Notes under the pieces: generated by a model
What the model was told of the DNA's origin: nothing
Databases searched by the model: none
The model's input: the letters and a program-made list of their open reading frames with translations, nothing else
Source: CAYWJA01 sp964458485
GTDB taxonomy: Bacteria > Patescibacteriota > Gracilibacteria > UM-FILTER-43-11
Assembly (NCBI GenBank): GCA_964458485.1
Contig: CAYWJA010000029.1
Coordinates: 1-25,705 of the forward strand
Reading direction: 5' to 3'
Length of the DNA stretch: 25,705 bases
In this document: positions 21,143 to 25,705 of the stretch, piece by piece
How the letters are laid out: every line of letters starts with the position of its first letter
Numbering within the stretch: the first letter of the stretch is position 1
Made by a program: the position numbers and the translations under genes

Positions 21143-23230
21143 ATGTCAGTAGAAAGAGCATCCCTAGAAAAAGTTCGTAATTTCGGTATTATCGCGCACA
21201 TCGATGCAGGTAAAACAACAGTTACAGAACGTGTTTTATATTACACAGGTATTAATTATAAAATTGGCGAAGTTCATGAAGGCGAAGCAACAATGGACTG
21301 GATGGAACAAGAGCAGGAGCGTGGTATTACAATCACATCCGCTGCAACAACATGTTTCTGGAAGGATCATCAATACAATATTATCGATACCCCAGGCCAC
21401 GTGGATTTTACTGCAGAAGTAGAAAGATCCATGCGTGTGCTTGATGGTGGCGTTGTAGTGTTCGATGGCGTTGCCGGTGTAGAACCACAATCCGAAACTG
21501 TATGGCGTCAGGCAGATAAATACAATGTGCCTCGCATGTGTTTTATTAATAAGTTAGATAGAACCGGTGCGAGTTTTAATGATTCATTTCAAAGTATTTT
21601 AGACCGCCTAACCCAAATGGCATCACCTATTCAGCTGCCGATCGGCTTAGAATCTGACTTTAAAGGTCTTGTTGACCTTGTTGAAATGAAGGCAACAATC
21701 TACAAAGATGATCTTGGTAAGGAAATGGAAGTTGTAGATGTTCCGGAAGATATGAAGGCTGAAGCTGAGGAATGGAGAGGTAAAATGCTTGAAAAGGTTG
21801 CGGAAGGGGATGATGAATTCATGGAAAAATATATTGAAGGCGCTGATTTTACAGTTGATGAATTAAAAGCTGCTATTCGCAGATCTGTTATTGCTAATAA
21901 ATTTATACCGGTGCTAACTGGTACAGCCCTTAAAAATAAGGGTGTTCAGCTACTTTTAGATGCTGTGAATGATTATCTACCATGTCCACTTGATATTCCA
22001 CCGGTAGAAGGTCATTTGGCAGATGATGAAGAAGCAAAAATTACCCGTAAATCAGATGATAATGAACCCTTAGCTGCACTTGCATTTAAAATTGCAACAG
22101 ATCCTTTTGTTGGCCGTTTAATTTTTGTACGTGTTTATTCTGGCGTTCTTAAATCAGGTTCTTATATTTATAATTCATCGCAGGGTCAAAAAGAGAGAAT
22201 TGGTCGCTTGCTTCAAATGCATGCTAATAGTCGTGAGGAAATTGATGAAATTCCTGCTGGTAATATTGGTGCTGTAATTGGCCTTAAGTCAGTTCGTACA
22301 GGTAGTACCCTTATTGCAGAAGGTGGTGAAAAGGTAATTCTTGAATCAATTACATTCCCGGAACCAGTTATTTCTATTGCTATTGAGCCAAAAACTAAAG
22401 CAGATCAGGAAAAAATGGGTCTTGCACTTCAAAAACTTGCCGAAGAAGATCCTACTTTTACTGTTCGATCCGATGAAGAAACCAATCAAACAATTATTTC
22501 CGGTATGGGCGAACTTCATCTTGAGGTTTTGGTAGATCGCATGAAACGTGAATTTAAAGTTGAAGCGAATATTGGCGCTCCTCAGGTTGCTTATCGTGAA
22601 ACTATTCAAAATGAAGTTGAAGAAGAAGAAAAATATGCAAAACAAACTGGTGGTCGTGGTCAATATGGTCATGTACTTTTACGTATTTCTCCGGCAGAAC
22701 CTGGCAAAGGTTATGAATTTGTGGATTCTATTGTAGGAGGACGCATTCCAAGAGAATTTATTCCTGCTGTTAACAAAGGTATTGAGGAAGCTCTTACTCG
22801 TGGTGTTGTTGCAGGCTACCCTGTTACAGACATAAAAGCAGAACTTTATGATGGATCTTTTCATGATGTGGACTCCAGCGAACTTGCATTTAAAATGGCT
22901 GCTTCCATTTGTTTCCAACGTGGTGCTAAAAAGGCAAATCCGGTTCTACTTGAGCCAGTCATGAAAGTCGAAGTTGTAACACCGGAAGAATTTATGGGTG
23001 ATGTTATGGGTAATTTAAATTCTAAACGTGGTCAAATATCAGAGATGGGAGATCGCGGACAAGCTAAAACAATCGAAGCGCAAGTTCCACTGTCTGAAAT
23101 GTTCGGCTATGCAACAGAGCTACGCTCAATGACCCAAGGTCGCGCAAGTTATACTATGGAATTTGAAAATTACCAAAAAGTTCCTAATAATGTTGCGGAG
23201 AAGATTAAGGAAGCGAGGGGGGCTGCATAG
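21143..23230 (+). CDS. fusA: Elongation factor G
   Basis: Translational GTPase that drives ribosomal translocation and, with RRF, recycling; 695 residues, the normal length. GTP-binding motifs are intact: G1 AHIDAGKTT (18-26), switch region RGITITSA (60-67), G3 DTPGH (82-86) and G4 NKLD (136-139). Domain II has EPLAALAFKIATDPFVGRL, domain III GMGELHLEVLVDRM, and domain IV GGRIPREFIPAVNKGIEEA followed by a C-terminal TRGRASYTMEF-like segment (TQGRASYTMEFENY). The gene is about 5.1 kb downstream of rpsG and has its own promoter, instead of following rpsL-rpsG directly. No tuf follows it. Confidence 0.98.
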   Translation: MSVERASLEKVRNFGIIAHIDAGKTTVTERVLYYTGINYKIGEVHEGEATMDWMEQEQERGITITSAATTCFWKDHQYNIIDTPGHVDFTAEVERSMRVLDGGVVVFDGVAGVEPQSETVWRQADKYNVPRMCFINKLDRTGASFNDSFQSILDRLTQMASPIQLPIGLESDFKGLVDLVEMKATIYKDDLGKEMEVVDVPEDMKAEAEEWRGKMLEKVAEGDDEFMEKYIEGADFTVDELKAAIRRSVIANKFIPVLTGTALKNKGVQLLLDAVNDYLPCPLDIPPVEGHLADDEEAKITRKSDDNEPLAALAFKIATDPFVGRLIFVRVYSGVLKSGSYIYNSSQGQKERIGRLLQMHANSREEIDEIPAGNIGAVIGLKSVRTGSTLIAEGGEKVILESITFPEPVISIAIEPKTKADQEKMGLALQKLAEEDPTFTVRSDEETNQTIISGMGELHLEVLVDRMKREFKVEANIGAPQVAYRETIQNEVEEEEKYAKQTGGRGQYGHVLLRISPAEPGKGYEFVDSIVGGRIPREFIPAVNKGIEEALTRGVVAGYPVTDIKAELYDGSFHDVDSSELAFKMAASICFQRGAKKANPVLLEPVMKVEVVTPEEFMGDVMGNLNSKRGQISEMGDRGQAKTIEAQVPLSEMFGYATELRSMTQGRASYTMEFENYQKVPNNVAEKIKEARGAA

Positions 23231-23240
23231 CATCATTTTA

Positions 23241-23300
23241 GATTTCTGATTTTAGATTTTTGATTGTCATTTAGTATTTTATATTTGGCATTTTTATTCT
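23241..23300 (+). repeat. T-rich word array downstream of fusA
   Basis: GATTTCTGATTTTAGATTT, then TTGATTGTCATTTAGTATTT and TATATTTGGCATTTTT. The same order of blocks occurs after rpoC and, partly, after rpsL. It runs into the TTTGTCAT element that follows. Confidence 0.75.
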
Positions 23301-23433
23301 TTGTCATCTCGACTAATGCGGAGAGATCCCTTTGCTTCGCAAATTTACCATATAAACTAATTATTAATTAATGGGCTTAATAGTAATTTAAGCAAAAGGA
23401 AGGGATTCCTCCGTTTCAGTCGGAATGAAAAAT
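23299..23433. repeat. TTTGTCAT-ended inverted repeat after fusA
   Basis: Left arm 23299-23337 (TTTGTCATCTCGACTAATGC, GGAGAGATCCCTTTGCTT) is mirrored by 23390-23433 (AAGCAAAAGGAAGGGATTCC, TCCGTTTCAGTCGGAATGAA). The matching core is GTCATTCCGACT, CGGAG and ATCCCTT. The roughly 50-base interior is AT-rich and non-coding. Third member of the family after 2253-2330 and 17418-17528. Confidence 0.8.
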
Positions 23434-23456
23434 AGTGAATCAGCAATACCAACTTT

Positions 23457-23484
23457 TTGTAGTTTAATTTAGCTATGCTATAAT
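23457..23484 (+). promoter_or_regulatory. Extended -10 promoter for the 23514 gene
   Basis: TGCTATAAT (23476-23484) is a perfect extended -10; TTGTAG (23457-23462) is a weak -35 at 16-base spacing. The start codon lies about 22 bases after the expected transcription start. Confidence 0.7.
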
Positions 23485-23513
23485 ACCCTCCTTATTTTTT
23501 AATTTAAATACAT

Positions 23514-23966
23514 ATGGGAACACCAGAAGAGGCTCGATCTGATGAGCCTGAAGTAATTGAGGTATCAGAAAGTGATTATCCTTTAATTATTGCTCGCGTT
23601 TTACATAATTTAAAAATGTTCGGGAAAGATCATCTCGGTTCAGTTGATAATGAATTAACTAGTGTAATATTTACTGCAATCGTGGGTGCAAGAGAAGGTA
23701 TAAAGGCAGGTATCCATCTTGGCAGCAAGGGGTATGTTGATAAGCTGGCTAACATAAAAGATCCATCAACATGTGTTTTAAAATTACAATTAGAGGATCA
23801 GGATTATACAGAGGTGGATCCTGATGTTGTATTAGAGAGAAGAAAAAACTTAACACAAGAATTGGCAATGTTATTAGGAGAAGACAGATTGCAAGTAAGA
23901 GCAACACTTAAAGATGCCACACAACATGGTGTGGAAGGTATGATGCCTAAGACAGAAGAAGGGTAA
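23514..23966 (+). CDS. Hypothetical protein, 150 residues
   Basis: I do not recognise this protein. The N-terminus is acidic (EEARSDEPEVIEVSESD), followed by helical segments (IIARVLHNLKMFGKDHLGS, FTAIVGAREGIKAGIHLGS) and a charged C-terminal half. No membrane segment, signal or known motif. It has a strong extended -10 promoter and is followed after 30 bp by the 23997..24425 gene on the same strand, so the two probably form an operon. Confidence 0.72.
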   Translation: MGTPEEARSDEPEVIEVSESDYPLIIARVLHNLKMFGKDHLGSVDNELTSVIFTAIVGAREGIKAGIHLGSKGYVDKLANIKDPSTCVLKLQLEDQDYTEVDPDVVLERRKNLTQELAMLLGEDRLQVRATLKDATQHGVEGMMPKTEEG

Positions 23967-23996
23967 ATATAAATTTTAATTTAACAATTTTAAAAT

Positions 23997-24425
23997 ATGG
24001 CAAAAGAAATTTATAAAGAAGGGGTTTGTGGGATACCCTTAAAAAAAGCCCTTAAAGATTTGAGAGACCTCAGGAATATTAATAATTGGCTTGAAGTCAA
24101 AGAGAGAGTTATTTTATTAATAAATCAATGCCTTGGGTGGATTGGCAAAGATACTACTCATTGTATAGACGAGCAACAGGCAAAGGAGTTAAGAGAAGAT
24201 CTTATTGCATCAGCAGAAAAGCTTGGATTTTTATCCAGATTAATTCGCGGCATTAGCATTAGAGGTGAGGCTCGTAAAATATTAGACACTGTAACAGATC
24301 ATGCAGATGTAGAATGCAGTCACTGTTTTACAGATTCATTTAGATGCGAAAACAGAGATTCTGAATGGCCTATTGAAAAGGTAAGAGAAAGATTATTTGA
24401 TGGTAAAGGAGATGGTAGATCTTGA
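23997..24425 (+). CDS. Hypothetical protein with C-terminal cysteines, 142 residues
   Basis: I do not recognise this protein. The N-terminal two thirds look helical (LKKALKDLRDLRNINNWLEV, ELREDLIASAEKLGFLSRLI). Near the C-terminus is VECSHCFTDSFRCEN (Cys-x2-Cys-x7-Cys, at about 110-122), which could bind a metal with other residues but is not a complete zinc-finger pattern. Cys and His residues also occur earlier (INQCLGW, THCIDEQ). It is likely cotranscribed with the 23514..23966 gene. Confidence 0.72.
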   Translation: MAKEIYKEGVCGIPLKKALKDLRDLRNINNWLEVKERVILLINQCLGWIGKDTTHCIDEQQAKELREDLIASAEKLGFLSRLIRGISIRGEARKILDTVTDHADVECSHCFTDSFRCENRDSEWPIEKVRERLFDGKGDGRS

Positions 24426-24453
24426 GGTAATATTTTTTTATGTAGATTTAGTA

Positions 24454-24542
24454 TTTTGGGTTTTTTTGGTTATTGTGTATTATTGTAGGGGACGCAGATC
24501 TGCGTCCCCCACCCATATACCAATACGCATAAAAACCCAAAA
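24454..24542. repeat. Nested repeat: outer arms around a perfect palindrome
   Basis: Outer arms TTTTGGGTTTTT (24454-24465) and AAAAACCCAAAA (24531-24542) are perfect complements. Between them is a perfect 22-bp palindrome (24488-24509) with half-site GGGGACGCAGA. The right arm ends 5 bases before the start codon of the next gene. Confidence 0.85.
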
Positions 24543-24547
24543 CAAAA

Positions 24548-25705
24548 ATGCTCAAGTTTATAAAAAACATTACTTTTAAAGAAGCGGTATTTTACTTTCT
24601 CATTCTTGGCATACCACTTGTTTTCTGTATTTGGAGTTATGATATGTATGAGGTGCCGAAGAATGTTTTTCTGAAGGTCGGTGTATCCGCAATAGTGCTC
24701 AGTTATTGCATAGATCTAATTAGGGGTAAAAAATTAACATTTTTTAGTAATAAAAATATAAACTACAGTATTGGTGCACTTTTGGCTGTGCTAATACTAT
24801 CTACTTTATTTGCAGTACGACCCAATGTGAGTTTTTGGGGGTCATTCTTTCGGCAGGGAGGTGTTATAAATATTCTGCATTACATCGTCTTATTTTTTAT
24901 AGCATTGCAGATCCTGAGCGATAGAAAAAAAAGACTATTCACATTAAAACTCATTACCTTATCCGGTTTAATAGTCGGCATTTATGCGATAGCGCAGAAG
25001 ATCGGTTTCGACATTTTTTCATCTAACATTACAGCAATATTTACGGGGCGCAGCTTTTCTACAATGGGCAATCCTACATCACTTGGCGCTTATTTAATTT
25101 TTCCTTTATTTAGCGTGATTGCCTTATTTGTATCCGACAAAAAGAAAAAATATAAGTGGGCGCAGTATTTTGTTGTAATTGTGATAATACTTTTGGCAAT
25201 TATATTTACTAAAAACCGAGCTACATTACTTGCCCTGATGATAGTCGGATCTATGGCTGGTTTTTACCATATCCGCAGATACAAGAAGGCTGTTATCGCA
25301 GGTGTAATTAGTCTCGTCATTCTATTTTCCGGTTTTGTGAGTTTTTATGGCAAAGATATGAGGTCGCTCAATTCTAGATCTTCCATGTGGAAGAGCAGTG
25401 TAGAAATGTTAAAAGAAAATCCAATAACCGGTTACGGCGCTGAATCTTTTTCTCTTTTATTTGAAAAACATGTAAATAAAGATTTTTTTAAGTATGAAGA
25501 TTATTATAATTTAGCAGACAGGCCGCACAATGAACCCCTGGAAATGTGGATTCATTTTGGGATACTCGGCTTATTATTTTACATTTTTATAATTATTATT
25601 TGCTTAAAAAAGTTTTTTGAAAATCCAGATGTAATTACACATTTTATGAGTGCGGCGCTTTTAACTTTGTTTATAAGTAATTTTTTTAGTTTTTCAAAAA
25701 ACTTT
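24548..25705 (+). CDS. O-antigen ligase-like membrane protein (partial)
   Basis: The open frame starts at ATG 24548 and is still open at the window end (386 codons visible). It encodes a polytopic membrane protein of the O-antigen ligase/Wzy-like family, which transfers or polymerises glycan chains outside the membrane. Features of that family visible here: multiple hydrophobic helices from residue 13 on, SFWGSFFRQGGV (95-106), FSTMGNPTSLGAYLIFPLF (170-188), TKNRATLLAL (221-230), RSSMWKSSVEMLKENPITGYG (277-297) and RPHNEPLEMWIHFGILGLL (325-343), the last two resembling the Wzy_C loop and the following helix. The 3' end is missing. The exact substrate cannot be told. It follows the nested repeat of 24454-24542; no promoter is obvious. 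Confidence 0.85.
   Translation, partial: MLKFIKNITFKEAVFYFLILGIPLVFCIWSYDMYEVPKNVFLKVGVSAIVLSYCIDLIRGKKLTFFSNKNINYSIGALLAVLILSTLFAVRPNVSFWGSFFRQGGVINILHYIVLFFIALQILSDRKKRLFTLKLITLSGLIVGIYAIAQKIGFDIFSSNITAIFTGRSFSTMGNPTSLGAYLIFPLFSVIALFVSDKKKKYKWAQYFVVIVIILLAIIFTKNRATLLALMIVGSMAGFYHIRRYKKAVIAGVISLVILFSGFVSFYGKDMRSLNSRSSMWKSSVEMLKENPITGYGAESFSLLFEKHVNKDFFKYEDYYNLADRPHNEPLEMWIHFGILGLLFYIFIIIICLKKFFENPDVITHFMSAALLTLFISNFFSFSKNF

Noticed and set aside
85..25705. UGA-recoding (code 25) as in Gracilibacteria and Absconditabacteria
   Set aside because: Conserved genes contain no in-frame TGA, and TGA is used as a stop in pbpC and in the 23997..24425 gene.
85..25705. Bacteroidetes origin, suggested by missing Shine-Dalgarno sites and the TGTCAT repeats
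   Set aside because: Promoters are TTGACA/TATAAT type, not the TTTG/TAnnTTTG type of Bacteroidetes.

Overview
The window is AT-rich, uses the standard stop codons (TGA ends pbpC and the 23997..24425 gene), and carries a core-gene block: rpoB, ssb, rpoC, rpsL, rpsG, then fusA after a gap. None of the 19 main genes has a recognisable Shine-Dalgarno sequence, although clear sigma-70 promoters (TTGACA/TATAAT type) stand before many of them. This promoter type argues against Bacteroidetes, which also lack Shine-Dalgarno sites. The broken rpoB-rpoC pair, the interrupted str operon, the many orphan small proteins and the small SLH protein fit a candidate-phyla (Patescibacteria/CPR-like) bacterium. 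That placement is inference; no 16S gene is present to test it.

Layout. 85..2184 is a class A penicillin-binding protein of the PBP1C type. 2350..5971 holds three minus-strand genes of unknown function, one a 768-residue helical-repeat protein with a 159-residue period. 6040..6462 is a dense control region: two back-to-back consensus promoters, a 22-codon ORF on the minus strand, and a roughly 100-nt structured RNA ending in an intrinsic terminator upstream of rpoB. 6463..16052 is rpoB-ssb-rpoC-rpsL-rpsG. 16267..20772 is an accessory stretch between rpsG and fusA: a membrane-anchored esterase, an SLH-domain protein, a minus-strand pair made of a MerR-type HTH fused to a GHKL ATPase plus a STAS-like protein, and two orphan genes. 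fusA follows, then two orphan genes, then the start of an O-antigen ligase-like membrane protein that runs off the window.

Intergenic regions. Many gaps contain inverted repeats built from short repeated words. T-rich word arrays sit downstream of stop codons and their A-rich complements sit upstream of start codons. The word differs from gap to gap, but the two arms of one gap usually share it. Some gaps also enclose palindromic elements, of which three share TTTGTCAT ends. Two near-identical copies of one hairpin flank ssb, which itself sits in the unusual position between rpoB and rpoC. This architecture is the most notable feature of the window.

How the genes work together. RpoB and RpoC form the RNA polymerase core, and S12, S7 and EF-G belong to the ribosome decoding and translocation machinery. 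PBP1C, the SLH protein, the anchored esterase and the O-antigen ligase-like protein all point to the cell envelope. The HTH-ATPase/STAS-like pair looks like a compact regulatory switch with its own operator.
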